In this document: positions 1 through 11,654 of the stretch, piece by piece | How positions within the stretch are numbered: the stretch's first letter is position 1 | How the letters are laid out: each line of letters starts with the position of its first letter | Assembly (NCBI RefSeq): GCF_900101745.1 | Contig: NZ_FNAD01000002.1 | Span: 310,001-374,000 of the forward strand | Direction of reading: 5' to 3' | Length of the DNA: 64,000 bases | Source: Glycomyces harbinensis | Lineage (GTDB): Bacteria; Actinomycetota; Actinomycetes; Mycobacteriales; Micromonosporaceae | The notes under the pieces: model-generated | The model's input: the letters and a program-made list of their open reading frames with translations, nothing else | Databases searched by the model: none | What the model was told of the DNA's origin: nothing | Program-made: the position numbers and the translations under genes

Positions 1-1
1 G

Positions 2-1144
2 GACATCATCGGCGAGGACCCGCTCGGCGAGGAGAACCTGCTGGGCCTGGAGGACCGGGCGAAGCTCGCGGTCGAGATCGCGGGCGACCCGGTGATCCGC
101 GGCGAGATCGAGTCGCTGTGGCCCGAGCTGACGGCGAGGGAGCTCCTGGAGGACCTGTTCGCGTCCCGCGAGCGCATCGCCTCGGCCGCGGCGGTGCTCA
201 AGAAGGAGGACCGCGCGCTGCTGCACCGCGGGCCGGGCGGCTGGAGCGAGGCCGACGTGGCGCTGCTGGACGAGGCCGCGGAGCACCTGGGCGAGACCGA
301 GGCGCCGCGGCGGGCCGGGGGGCTGACGGCCGAGCAGATCGCGTACGCGCAGGACGTCTTGACGATCGCGGCCGGCTCGGCCTCGTTCGACTTCGAGGAC
401 GAGGAGTCGGAGATCCTCCAGGCCACCGACGTCATCGACGAGTTCTGGCTCGGCGAGCGGCAGGTCGACGAGGCGTTCGTGTCGGTCGCCGAGCGCGCGG
501 CCGCGGACCGGCGCTGGATCTTCGGGCACGTGATCGTCGACGAGGCCCAGGAGCTGTCCCCCATGGAGTGGCGGGCGCTGCTGCGGCGGTGCGTGACGCG
601 GTCGTTCACCGTGGCCGGCGACCTCGCCCAGGCCGCCGGGCCGTCGGCCCCCGCGAACTGGGGCCAGGTGTTCGGCGCCTCCGACCTGGCGTGGCGGGCC
701 GAGCAGCTGACGGTCTCGTACCGGACCCCGGCGGAGATCATGAACGTGGCGGCGCGGGTGCTCGACGCGATCGACGTCGAGGCGGCCCGGCCGCGCTCGG
801 TGCGCGAGTCGGGGCACCAGCCGTGGCTGGAGATCGCCCAGGTGGACCTCGACGCGCGCGTCGAGGAGCTGGCCCGGGCCGAGAAGCGGGCCGTCGGCGA
901 GGGCAGCGTGGCGGTCGTGACGACCGCCGAGCGCGCGGCCGGGCTCGCGGGGCTGGCCGACGCCGCGGTCCTGACGGTCAAGCAGGCCAAGGGCCTCGAG
1001 TTCGACAGCGTCATCGTCGTCGACCCCGACGCGATCGCGGCCTCGGGCCTGCGGAACCTCTACGTGGCGCTGACCCGCGCCACCAAGCGCCTCGGGGTCG
1101 TGGCGCCCGACAAACCCTGCTTCCCCGGCGCCGAGGTGCTGTAA
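2..1144 (+). CDS. HelD/HelR-type RNA polymerase recycling ATPase, C-terminal part (5' truncated)
   Basis: The frame is open from the first base of the window, so the start lies upstream; 380 residues are visible. This is the C-terminal half of a UvrD/Rep-like superfamily 1 ATPase of the HelD family, which strips stalled or rifampicin-bound RNA polymerase from DNA. Visible motifs are a Walker B-like HVIVDEAQELS, motif III-like FTVAGDLAQ, the motif IV/V region LTVKQAKGLEFDSVIVVD, and motif VI-like NLYVALTRAT near the C-terminus. DEAQELSP followed by a short motif III is what I remember of actinobacterial HelD/HelR. A generic UvrD-like helicase is the alternative. A PASTA kinase follows on the same strand after about 80 bases. 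Confidence 0.8.
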   Translation, partial: DIIGEDPLGEENLLGLEDRAKLAVEIAGDPVIRGEIESLWPELTARELLEDLFASRERIASAAAVLKKEDRALLHRGPGGWSEADVALLDEAAEHLGETEAPRRAGGLTAEQIAYAQDVLTIAAGSASFDFEDEESEILQATDVIDEFWLGERQVDEAFVSVAERAAADRRWIFGHVIVDEAQELSPMEWRALLRRCVTRSFTVAGDLAQAAGPSAPANWGQVFGASDLAWRAEQLTVSYRTPAEIMNVAARVLDAIDVEAARPRSVRESGHQPWLEIAQVDLDARVEELARAEKRAVGEGSVAVVTTAERAAGLAGLADAAVLTVKQAKGLEFDSVIVVDPDAIAASGLRNLYVALTRATKRLGVVAPDKPCFPGAEVL

Positions 1145-1225
1145 GCGGGGACAACTCTCGGCGCAGCTGTCCTGCCGGGATTGGTTCGGGCTCCTACACT
1201 GATGTCCAGGTGTAGGAGGTGCGGG

Positions 1226-3025
1226 TTGACAACGACGACTGGGGACTTGACCGGCGCGATCGTCGAGGGTCGCTACCGGTTGCGGCGGCTGATCGCGCGG
1301 GGCGGCATGGCCGACGTGTACGAGGCCCACGACGAGCGGCTCGACCGCACCGTGGCGGTGAAGATGATCACCACCGAGGGCGTCGCGGGGTTCGACTTGA
1401 AGGCCTTCACCCACGAGGCCCGGACCATCGCGCGGCTCTCCCACCCGAACGTGGTGGCGGTCTTCGACCAGGGCGTCCACCAGGGACTGCCGTACGTGGT
1501 CATGGAGTACGTGCCCGGCACCACCCTGCGGGACCTGCTCAACCGGCGCCGGCGCCTGCGCATCGACGAGGCCGTGGAGCTGTTCGCGCAGCTGCTCGAC
1601 GGGCTCCAGGCCGCCCACGACGCCGGGCTCGTGCACCGCGACATCAAGCCCGAGAACATCCTGCTCAAGAACGGCGGCCGGGGCGACCGGGTCAAGGTGG
1701 TCGACTTCGGCCTGGCCGAAGCGGTCCACGGCGACCGCGAGAGCGCCGGGCCGCTGGTGGCGACCGCCGCCTACGTGGCCCCTGAACTGGTGAACGGCAA
1801 GCCCGCGACGACCGCGAGCGACGTCTACTCCTCCGCGCTCGTCCTGTACGAGCTCCTGACCGGCGAGGTCCCCTTCGACGGGCCCGACCCGGGCGCGGTG
1901 GCGCGCCGCCACGTCGAGGAGGACGTCCCCTCCCCGCAGCTGAAGGCCCCCGACGTGCCCGAGAGCCTCGCGGAGCTGGTGAGCGCCGCGGCCGCCCGCA
2001 GACCGGGGACGCGGCCGGTGGACGCCGGGGCGTTCCTGCGCCGCCTCCAGGCCATCGACGTCAAGCCCGTGCCCGGCACCACCGGGCAGGTGCCCAGGCC
2101 GACCCGCGCGGTCCAGACGACCATGGTCGTCGGCACGCCGCACGCCAAGCGGTCCTGGAAGGCCCTCATCACCCTGGTGCTCATCGCGGCCGCGCTCATC
2201 TCGGTCGCGGCCGCGGGCTGGTGGATCGGCGTCGGCCGCTACACCTCCACGCCGTCGCTGCTCGACCAGTCCCGCGACACGGTCGCGGCGTTCGCCGAGG
2301 AGGAGGGCTTCGACGTCGACGTCCAGGACGGCTACAGCGAGAGCGTGCCGATCGGGGAGGTCGTGTCGCAGGACCCCGGCGTGGGCGACCGCATCAGGCA
2401 GGGCGCCACGATCACCGTCGTGATCTCGCTGGGCCCCGAGCGCTACCAGGTGCCGAACGTGGCCGGGATGAGCGAGGACGAGGCCCGGGAGGCGCTGGCG
2501 GCGTTCGACGCCGAGGTCACCGTCGAGCGCGAGTACAGCACGGAGTTCGAGGCGAACGAGGTCGTCGGCACCGACCCGGCCGCGGGCGAGGAGGTGAAGG
2601 CCGGGACGCCGGTGGCGATCATCGTCTCCGACGGGTTCCCGCCGCTCACCGTGCCCGACGTCGTCGGCATGGACGAGGACGCCGCGATCAGCGCGCTCCA
2701 GTCCGAGGGCCTGACGGTCGGCGAGGTGGCGCCGCGCCACAGCGACACCATCCCCGCCGGGTCGGTGATCGAGCAGACCCCCGCGGCCGACTCCCCCGCG
2801 GGCGCGGGCGACGTGGTCGACCTCGTGGTCAGCGACGGACCCGAGCCGATCGAAGTGCCCGACGTGGTCGGCATGGACCTCGACGAGGCGACCGAGACGC
2901 TCGAAGGCCTCGGCTTCACCGTGAAGACCGCGCAGATCTGGTTCTCCGGCACGGTGTTCGACCAGTCCCTGGACGCGGGCAGCGAGCACCCGAAGGGCTC
3001 CGAGATCTGGCTCTGGGCCAACTGA
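1226..3025 (+). CDS. PASTA-domain Ser/Thr protein kinase (PknB-like)
   Basis: Membrane-anchored eukaryotic-type kinase of 599 residues. The N-terminal catalytic domain has a glycine loop (ARGGMADVYEA), the VAVK lysine (about residue 46), HRDIKPEN (about 137-144), DFG (160-162) and an APE-like APEL (185-188). A single transmembrane helix lies near 312-334. Four extracellular PASTA repeats (from about 341 to the end, with VPNVAGM/VPDVVGM signatures) bind muropeptides or cell-wall fragments in this family. An ATG lies in frame 45 bases upstream, but a TTG at 1226 sits 5 bases behind a perfect AGGAGGT (1214-1220), so TTG is the chosen start. The kinase is not beside ftsW/pbpA as classical pknB is; it stands alone after the HelD-type gene and ends in a strong terminator. 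Confidence 0.9.
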   Translation: MTTTTGDLTGAIVEGRYRLRRLIARGGMADVYEAHDERLDRTVAVKMITTEGVAGFDLKAFTHEARTIARLSHPNVVAVFDQGVHQGLPYVVMEYVPGTTLRDLLNRRRRLRIDEAVELFAQLLDGLQAAHDAGLVHRDIKPENILLKNGGRGDRVKVVDFGLAEAVHGDRESAGPLVATAAYVAPELVNGKPATTASDVYSSALVLYELLTGEVPFDGPDPGAVARRHVEEDVPSPQLKAPDVPESLAELVSAAAARRPGTRPVDAGAFLRRLQAIDVKPVPGTTGQVPRPTRAVQTTMVVGTPHAKRSWKALITLVLIAAALISVAAAGWWIGVGRYTSTPSLLDQSRDTVAAFAEEEGFDVDVQDGYSESVPIGEVVSQDPGVGDRIRQGATITVVISLGPERYQVPNVAGMSEDEAREALAAFDAEVTVEREYSTEFEANEVVGTDPAAGEEVKAGTPVAIIVSDGFPPLTVPDVVGMDEDAAISALQSEGLTVGEVAPRHSDTIPAGSVIEQTPAADSPAGAGDVVDLVVSDGPEPIEVPDVVGMDLDEATETLEGLGFTVKTAQIWFSGTVFDQSLDAGSEHPKGSEIWLWAN

Positions 3026-3035
3026 CGGACAGCGG

Positions 3036-3067
3036 AAGGGGCCGGACGAATGCTCGTCCGGCCCCTT
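3036..3067. terminator. Bidirectional terminator between the PASTA kinase and pyrE
   Basis: A perfect 14-bp stem (3036-3049 with 3054-3067) closes a 4-base loop and is followed by TTTTC on the plus strand and preceded by AA on the other. It lies between two convergent genes. Confidence 0.85.
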
Positions 3068-3079
3068 TTCGTGTAGCTG

Positions 3080-3616
3080 CTAGTTCGCTCCCGCGGCCTT
3101 CAGCTCGGTCATCGTGAACAGGGCCTCGAGTTCGATCCCGGCCTCGGCCAGGTTCTTCGAACCGCCCGACTCGCGGTCGATGACGCACACCGCCCGCTCC
3201 ACGATCGCGCCGCGCTCCCTGAGCTCGGACACCGAGTCCAGGATCGCGCCGCCGGAGGTCACCACGTCCTCCACGATGAACAGGCGCCGGCCCTCGACCT
3301 CGCCGCCCTCGGCGAGGCGGCACGTGCCGTAGGTCTTGGCCTCCTTGCGCACGAACAGCGTCGGCAGGCCGGTCAGCTGCGACAGTATGGTCGCGATCGG
3401 GATGCCGCCGGTCTCCAGACCCGCCAGCGAGTCCACGCCGTGCGCGGGCACCAGCGGCGCGAGCGCCTCAGCGATGCGCCGCAGCAGGACCGGGTCGGAC
3501 TCGAACAGGTACTTGTCGAAGTACTCGTGCGCGATCACGCCCGACCTGAGCCGGAACTCGCCGGTCAGGTGCGAGCGGTTGAAGATGTCGCGTGCGAGCT
3601 CGGAGTCGTTGCTCAT
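3080..3616 (-). CDS. pyrE: orotate phosphoribosyltransferase
   Basis: Transfers ribose-5-phosphate from PRPP to orotate to give OMP in pyrimidine synthesis; cytosolic. The 178-residue protein matches the usual length. The PRPP-binding loop FIVEDVVTSGGA, the substrate loop with RKEAKTYGTCR and the GLETGGIPIA segment are all visible. An in-frame upstream extension exists, but MSNDSELARD is the natural N-terminus. It lies 25 bases behind the dioxygenase gene on the same strand and may be read with it; it is apart from other pyr genes. Confidence 0.93.
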   Translation of the reverse strand: MSNDSELARDIFNRSHLTGEFRLRSGVIAHEYFDKYLFESDPVLLRRIAEALAPLVPAHGVDSLAGLETGGIPIATILSQLTGLPTLFVRKEAKTYGTCRLAEGGEVEGRRLFIVEDVVTSGGAILDSVSELRERGAIVERAVCVIDRESGGSKNLAEAGIELEALFTMTELKAAGAN

Positions 3617-3641
3617 GCCCTCAGCCTGCCACCTTCCCCCG

Positions 3642-4520
3642 CTACGGGCGCAGGGCCGGGTGGGCGGGGTCGAGGAGATCACGCTCGGCCAGCCAGTTGT
3701 ACAGCGGCGTCTCCTGCGGATAGTGGCCCCAGCCGTGGTCGCCGGTGGGCATGTGGCCGCCGAGGATCTGCTGCTGGACCGGGTCCAGGTCCGCCCACCA
3801 GGGCTGGCGGGGCAGGTCCTCGACGAGGTCGCGGGCCCGGATCCAGCGCGGCGTGAACCCGAAGAACGCGACCTTGCGCGTCAGGTCCGAGTAGTTGTCG
3901 GAGCGGGCGTGCCAGATGCGGCGGTCGAAGAACATGACGTCGCCGGCCGCGCCGGTGACCTCGACGGCGCCTTCGGGGTCGGGCCACTCCATGTCCCGGC
4001 GCGGCGGGCCGTCGATCGCGTTCCGCTTGTGGGACCCGGGCACGATCTTGGTGTTGCCGCGGCCGGTCACGGACAGGTCGGAGAAGAAGTACGCGAGCTT
4101 GACCGACAGGCGCGGGCGCGGGTCGGTCTCGGTCTCGCGGTTCTGGCGCCCGCCGTCCTGGTGCCATTCGAAGCGGAAGGGGCGCCTGCCCCTGATCGGC
4201 GGATGCTTGTCCACATGAGAGTGGTAGACGTGGAAGTTCCAGCCCAGGATCGACCACACGTAGTGGAAGGTCCGGGGATGGTTGAGCAGGAAGGCGAGTT
4301 CGGGGCAGGAGGTGACGGCGTCGAGCCGGTGCATGGCGCCTTCGGGGCTGAGCCGCCCCGCCGCCCGCTCGATCTCGTACACGCGGTCCAGCGCGTCCGA
4401 GCAGCGCTGGACCTCTTCGGCGTCGAGCGCCCCTCGGATCATGAGGAATCCGTCGCGGTCGAAGGATTCGCGCTGCTCGGGAGTCAGTGCTGCGGTACCG
4501 ATCGATGTCAATGCGGTCAT
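3642..4520 (-). CDS. PhyH-family Fe(II)/2-oxoglutarate dioxygenase
   Basis: Predicted phytanoyl-CoA dioxygenase-family hydroxylase of 292 residues. The HxD iron-binding pair is in WHQDGG, the distal histidine is in RIWHARS and the 2-oxoglutarate arginine is probably in the following TRKVAFFG segment. The ATG at 4520 has a GGAAAGG site about 8 bases upstream; a longer in-frame extension has none. Family members hydroxylate very different substrates (phytanoyl-CoA, ectoine, natural-product scaffolds). Nothing nearby names the substrate: the neighbours are pyrE and a Ser/Thr kinase. Confidence 0.8.
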   Translation of the reverse strand: MTALTSIGTAALTPEQRESFDRDGFLMIRGALDAEEVQRCSDALDRVYEIERAAGRLSPEGAMHRLDAVTSCPELAFLLNHPRTFHYVWSILGWNFHVYHSHVDKHPPIRGRRPFRFEWHQDGGRQNRETETDPRPRLSVKLAYFFSDLSVTGRGNTKIVPGSHKRNAIDGPPRRDMEWPDPEGAVEVTGAAGDVMFFDRRIWHARSDNYSDLTRKVAFFGFTPRWIRARDLVEDLPRQPWWADLDPVQQQILGGHMPTGDHGWGHYPQETPLYNWLAERDLLDPAHPALRP

Positions 4521-4739
4521 CGCAAAGCCTTTCCGGTATCCAGGGGATCCGGCGTCACGAGGACGCGGCGTCCGCCCGACTTGGCTGCACCGCGGCTTCG
4601 TCGGAGCATCAGGCAAGCGGGCCGCGGTGATGGTTACCGGAGAGCGTAGATCCGATCACTCGGGAGCCGCTGGTGAAATTCTCGAAGTTGCGTGGGAAGA
4701 GGCGCAAATCCAATGGTCCACCGCGTCGCAAAGCCCGAA

Positions 4740-6401
4740 TTACTGTCCGAACAGGTCGGTGATCCAGTCGAGCCAGCTGAAGTCGAGTTGCAGGAAGTCC
4801 CAATTGAGCTGATCGAGATAGCTCATCCCGACCATGAACAGGAACACCCCGGCGCCCAGGTGCGCGAGCCGGGACGACCGCCGCTTCGCGTGCAGCCAGC
4901 GCCCCCACAGGATGCCCCCGGCGACGCGCAGCAGGAAGAACACGCCGACGGCGACGCCGAGCACGACCAGGTAGCTGATGACCTGGGTCCCCAGTGTGCC
5001 GGTGCCGCTGGTGACCACCCACAGCAGCCACATGAGGAGCGAGAACAGGCCGCCGATCACCGACAGCTCGAAGCCCTTCGCGAGCGATCCGGGCGGGCCC
5101 AGCAGCGGGGGGCGGTCGGCCTTCTCCAGCTCGCGCTCGGAGGGCTCCTCGGGGTCGCTGGACAGGCGCAGGCGCGGCAGGTCGCGCCGATCCGGCGGGG
5201 ACGCCGGGCCGCCCGAGCGGCCGGGCGTGAACGAGCCCTGGTCGGGGACGCGGACGCGGCCGGAGATCGGCTTGTCCTGCATGGCTTTCGTAGGAGGCGA
5301 GCCGGCCTCCATGACGCGGGTGCCGCCCACCGGGGGCATCGGCGGCGAGGCGGCCACGGTCGGCGGGGCGTCCAGGCGCCGGGTCGCGCCGACGGGCGGG
5401 ACGGGCAGGTCGAGGCGGCGGGTCGCGTCGGTGGCGGCGGCGTGCGGCGCGCCGGCGTGCGTCCCGTGCCAGTCGACGCCGAGGTCGGGCAGCTTCGAGC
5501 GGGTCACGACGGCGCACAGCTCGTCGATCCACCGGTGCAGCTCCTCGGTGCGGGGGCGGTTGCGCGGCTCGTCGTCCAGCGTCGCGGTGAGCAGCTCGCG
5601 CAGGCGCGGGTTCGACTCCAGGACCGGGTGGCGGCGCAGCCGCGCCCACGGCACCGACTGCTCCTGCTCGGGGGAGTCGGTCCGGGCGCTCGCGCCGGTC
5701 ACGAGGTAGAACGCGATCGAGCCGAAGCCGTGCACGTCGTAGGCCGGTCCGACCGTGCCCTGATGGGCCTCGGGGCCGGCCGTCTCGCGGGTGTAGGCGA
5801 TCGTGGTCAGGTGCGCCGGGGTGTAGTAGCGGGCGCCCGTGAAGTCGATGACCTTCGCCGAGCCGTCGGGGCCGATGATCACGTTGGCGGGCTTGAGGTC
5901 CATGTGCAGCACCGGGTGCGCGCCCGTGGGCGGGTGGTGCATCGCCTCCATGACCTCGACGACCGAGCGGAGGGTCCGGGCGGCTTCCACGCGGGCCAGG
6001 CGCCGCTGGAGGATCTGGCGCAGGTCGTGCCCGGGCAGGTACTCCAGGACCTGGAAGGGGACCGGGTCGCCCTGCGCGGGCTGGCCGGGCGGGTGCGGGG
6101 CGCGCCCGTAGAACGCGTCGATGCGGCGGCAGATCGCCCCCACGTTGCGGCTGTGGAGGTCCATGAGGACCGCGTCGCCCTTGTCCCAGGACTGGAACTG
6201 GTGGTCGCGGGTGTCGTGCGGATTGAACCGGAAGACCTTCACGGTCAGCGGGGCCGAGGAGATCCCCGCCGACACGCGCACGGCCTGGAACACGTCGGCC
6301 TGCCCGCCCGAGCCGAGCAGACCGGTCAGCCGGTAGCTCTGCTCTGACCCCGGTAGGGGGTCGGCCGGTCCGCAGACGAGGTCAACGGTGGCGTTCGACA
6401 T
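4740..6401 (-). CDS. Non-RD Ser/Thr protein kinase with three C-terminal membrane helices
   Basis: Kinase-like protein of 553 residues. The glycine loop is LLGSGGQADVF, the ATP lysine is in LTVKVF (about residue 55), and the catalytic loop reads HMDLKPAN (166-173), with methionine replacing the RD arginine. The magnesium motif is DFT instead of DFG (186-188). The catalytic Asp, Lys and Asn are kept, so activity is possible. A Pro/Thr-rich linker with repeated ATRRLD segments (about 330-420) may be a phospho-site or FHA-docking region. Three hydrophobic helices close the protein, with no extracellular sensor domain. The start ATG has AAGGA 7 bases upstream. A small membrane protein gene precedes it on the same strand. 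Confidence 0.82.
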   Translation of the reverse strand: MSNATVDLVCGPADPLPGSEQSYRLTGLLGSGGQADVFQAVRVSAGISSAPLTVKVFRFNPHDTRDHQFQSWDKGDAVLMDLHSRNVGAICRRIDAFYGRAPHPPGQPAQGDPVPFQVLEYLPGHDLRQILQRRLARVEAARTLRSVVEVMEAMHHPPTGAHPVLHMDLKPANVIIGPDGSAKVIDFTGARYYTPAHLTTIAYTRETAGPEAHQGTVGPAYDVHGFGSIAFYLVTGASARTDSPEQEQSVPWARLRRHPVLESNPRLRELLTATLDDEPRNRPRTEELHRWIDELCAVVTRSKLPDLGVDWHGTHAGAPHAAATDATRRLDLPVPPVGATRRLDAPPTVAASPPMPPVGGTRVMEAGSPPTKAMQDKPISGRVRVPDQGSFTPGRSGGPASPPDRRDLPRLRLSSDPEEPSERELEKADRPPLLGPPGSLAKGFELSVIGGLFSLLMWLLWVVTSGTGTLGTQVISYLVVLGVAVGVFFLLRVAGGILWGRWLHAKRRSSRLAHLGAGVFLFMVGMSYLDQLNWDFLQLDFSWLDWITDLFGQ

Positions 6402-6569
6402 GAGGTGGTCCTTCGCGGTGAATAAGTCCGAGCCCGCCCTCGGCGACGCTTGCGAGCCGTAAATGCATATAGCGTAACGCCCGGAATCCACCTCGCACGG
6501 CCCCCAGAGGCGGCGCTGTTCGCAGCGTCTCAGCGGGAGGCCCGGCCGCGGCCCCGCCGCGGCGGCAGG

Positions 6570-7010
6570 TCAGCGACCCGAGCCCCAGGGGCTGCCGGCC
6601 TGCGGGGAGGACGTCGGGGTGATGCCGGGCGCGGACGGCTGGCCGTAGGAGCTGGCGGGCGGGGCCGGGGCCTGGGCCGCGCTCATCGGTTCGAACACGT
6701 TCCCGGGCTGGGACGGCTGCGAGGGCTGCTGCGGGACGCCGGGCGCGGGGGCCACGCGGTCGAAGCTGCCGGTGGACTGGCGCACCGCGGCCTGGCCGCC
6801 GGCGCGGGACAGGGACCACAGCGCGGGCGAGAAGCCCACGGCGAGCACGCCGAAGCCGACGGCCCACTGCTCGACCGGCACGCCTTCGTCGAGGCTCAGC
6901 AGGTCGATGTCGGCGATGTGCACCAGCACTGAGGAGGCCAGGAGCACGAGCGCCCCCAGCAGACAGATCACTTGCAGGATCTGGAGGAGAACGCGGAAAC
7001 CCTTAGACAT
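6570..7010 (-). CDS. Small two-helix membrane protein with Pro/Ser-rich tail
   Basis: Unrecognised protein of 146 residues. Two hydrophobic segments (about 7-30 and 48-66) flank a short acidic loop. The C-terminal 75 residues are low-complexity and rich in Pro, Ser, Gln and Ala. It precedes the non-RD kinase on the same strand by 168 bases, so it may be a partner or substrate, but that is inference. Confidence 0.6.
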   Translation of the reverse strand: MSKGFRVLLQILQVICLLGALVLLASSVLVHIADIDLLSLDEGVPVEQWAVGFGVLAVGFSPALWSLSRAGGQAAVRQSTGSFDRVAPAPGVPQQPSQPSQPGNVFEPMSAAQAPAPPASSYGQPSAPGITPTSSPQAGSPWGSGR

Positions 7011-7087
7011 GTACTGACGCTACCAACGCCTGTCCAATAACTCCATACGGCGAGTTCCGAATTCTCCTGGTATTCGCCCAAGCGCGA

Positions 7088-7111
7088 AGGCCCGGGCCGG
7101 AGCCCGGGCCT
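7088..7111. terminator. Stem-loop downstream of rpiB
   Basis: A perfect 10-bp GC stem (7088-7097 with 7102-7111) with a 4-base loop lies 20 bases past the rpiB stop. It has no U-tract. Confidence 0.6.
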
Positions 7112-7130
7112 CTCGTGATGTCCTTGCGGC

Positions 7131-7598
7131 CTAAGGGATTTCAGGCAGCTCGTGAGTGGACTCCCACGCGGTCAGCATGTCGATGCGCCGCTGGTGGCGC
7201 TCGGCCCCCGAGAAGTCCTCGTCGACGAACGCGTCGGCGAAGGAGGTGGCCTCCTCCAGCGAGTGCATGCGCCCGCCGATGGCGACCACGTTCGCGTCGT
7301 TGTGCTGGCGGCCCAGCTTGGCGGTCTCCACGCTCCAGGCCAGGGCCGCGCGGGCGCCGGGGACCTTGTTCGCGGCGATCTGCTCGCCGTTGCCCGAGCC
7401 GCCCACGACGATGCCCAGGCTCCCGGGGTCGGCGACGACGCGCGAGGCGGCGTGCAGGCAGAACGGCGGGTAGTCGTCCTCGGCGTCGTACTGGTGCGGG
7501 CCCACGTCCACGACCTCGAAGCCGCGGCCGGACAGGTGCTTCACCAGGTGGTCCTTGAGTTCGAGACCGGCGTGGTCGGAACCGAGATAAATGCGCAC
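7131..7598 (-). CDS. rpiB: ribose-5-phosphate isomerase B
   Basis: Interconverts ribose-5-phosphate and ribulose-5-phosphate in the pentose-phosphate pathway. The 155-residue protein opens with RIYLGSDHAG and carries the phosphate-binding GGSGNGEQIAANK loop and HNDANVVAIGGR, all typical of the RpiB/LacAB fold. The glutamate in GNGEQ matches the actinobacterial form, in which, from memory, Glu replaces the catalytic Cys. The start is a GTG, 11 bases after the DUF1015 stop, so the two are probably translated together. Confidence 0.93.
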   Translation of the reverse strand: MRIYLGSDHAGLELKDHLVKHLSGRGFEVVDVGPHQYDAEDDYPPFCLHAASRVVADPGSLGIVVGGSGNGEQIAANKVPGARAALAWSVETAKLGRQHNDANVVAIGGRMHSLEEATSFADAFVDEDFSGAERHQRRIDMLTAWESTHELPEIP

Positions 7599-7609
7599 GA
7601 TGTCAGACC

Positions 7610-8851
7610 CTAGCCCTTCGGGAGCTCGGCGATGGCGAGCCCGGCCCGCGCCTTGGGCACGAACCAGGTGGACTTGCGCGGCATCTTGAGCCGCTTGAGG
7701 TTCACGTCGATGAAGTCGGGCACCGTGACCGGGGCGATGAGGATCGCCAGGTCGGCCCTGCCCGCGTCGACCTGCCCGGCGAGCCAGGACGCCGGGTAGT
7801 CGCCGCCGACGTAGGTGATGCGCTTGTCCCCCGCGTCCCAGCCGAGGAGGCCGTCGAAGACCTCCTGCTCGACGCGGGTGTGGTCGAGGCGGTCCACCAC
7901 GGAGCCCTCGGCAGTGCCGGATGTACGGCTTGCCAAGTCGTCGCCGAGCGGGCCGAACCGGATCTCCCAGGTGCGGCCGCGGCCGTACACGACCACGGTG
8001 CCGCCCTCGGAGGGCGTCTCGGGCGGGCCGTCGACCTCGATGACGCTCGCGCCGATCTGGCCGATCTGCTCCACCAGCTGCGTGGCCGCGCCGGGCAGGC
8101 CCTTGACGAGCCGGTGGTAGGGGCGGATCGACACCGACTGCGGGGTGGTGATGACCGCGAGGAAGCGGTCGAGCTCGCCGACCTGCGCCGCGAGCGAGCG
8201 GTGGTTGCCGTCGGCGACGATGAGGTCGCCGTCGCCGGCCAGCGCGGTCAGGGCCTCGCCCGCCTCGCCGCCGATCGCCCAGATCTCGTGCGCGCGCCCG
8301 GACTCGTCGGTGTCGGTCGACACCGGCTCGCCGGCCGCGCTGATGGCGGCCTCGATCGCGGCGTGCAGTTCGTCGCCGCGGGTCGACTGGAGCAGCAGCA
8401 CGGGGCTCAGCAGGTGGCGCAGGCGCTGGTTGAGCTCGTTGCGCTGCTTGACCTTCTCGAGGAAGACGTCCTCGTTGCGGATGACCTTGCCGGGCTCCTC
8501 GGCCGAGGAGGAGATCTCGGCGGTGTCGACGAGGCAGTAGACGCCGTAGGCGACCGGCTCCTCGCCGCCGGAGATGCGGTAGGCCACGGCGACGTCGCCG
8601 AAGGAGGCGAAGCGCCCGGCCTCCTTGAGGGCCGCCAGGCGCTCGGCCGCGGCGGGCAGGGCCTGCTCGAACGTGAGGCCCGCGGCCACCGCCTCGGGGG
8701 TGTGCGCGGGCATCTCGACGCCCAGCATGCTCGCGGGATTGGCCTCGACGATCCGGGTGATCTCGGTTTCGTCGGGGAACTCGTCGTAGTTCTTCGCGCC
8801 AGTGTTCCCGGTGGAGAGCCAGGCCTGGTCGATCGGGTGTGCAGCAGTCAC
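7610..8851 (-). CDS. DUF1015 family protein
   Basis: Conserved protein of 413 residues. VADGNHRSLAA (the DGHHR-like signature of DUF1015) and the C-terminal LPKG end identify it. No reaction is established for the family; in many bacteria it lies near serine or NAD metabolism genes, but here it precedes rpiB. The GTG at 8849-8851 gives the usual N-terminus (TAAHPIDQAWL); an in-frame ATG 30 bases upstream is possible. It diverges from pepN. Confidence 0.75.
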   Translation of the reverse strand: MTAAHPIDQAWLSTGNTGAKNYDEFPDETEITRIVEANPASMLGVEMPAHTPEAVAAGLTFEQALPAAAERLAALKEAGRFASFGDVAVAYRISGGEEPVAYGVYCLVDTAEISSSAEEPGKVIRNEDVFLEKVKQRNELNQRLRHLLSPVLLLQSTRGDELHAAIEAAISAAGEPVSTDTDESGRAHEIWAIGGEAGEALTALAGDGDLIVADGNHRSLAAQVGELDRFLAVITTPQSVSIRPYHRLVKGLPGAATQLVEQIGQIGASVIEVDGPPETPSEGGTVVVYGRGRTWEIRFGPLGDDLASRTSGTAEGSVVDRLDHTRVEQEVFDGLLGWDAGDKRITYVGGDYPASWLAGQVDAGRADLAILIAPVTVPDFIDVNLKRLKMPRKSTWFVPKARAGLAIAELPKG

Positions 8852-8957
8852 GCCCCGAGCGTAATCGACCGCGTTCGGCATCGACGTGGCCGCTCGGTGA
8901 ACTCCCGAGATATGACACACTTCTTTCATAATCCGAACCCTGGAGACTGGAGGCACT

Positions 8958-11498
<2,541 letters not shown>

Positions 11499-11529
11499 GG
11501 AGCGCCGCCCTTCGGGGCGCTGCGCCGTT

Positions 11530-11582
11530 CGGGGCTCCGCGACCGCTTCGCGAGAGGTGGTCACGGAGCCCCGAGTCCTTTT
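11530..11582 (+). terminator. Rho-independent-type terminator of pepN
   Basis: A 10-bp stem CGGGGCTCCG (11530-11539) pairs with 11564-11573, with additional pairing inside, and is followed by AGTCCTTTT. Confidence 0.75.
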
Positions 11583-11654
11583 CACCCCGTTGATAAGCTC
11601 GCCGTGTCCGCCGCGCGTCGCAATGGCGGCTCATGGTGAATGGAGAGAGCAGTC

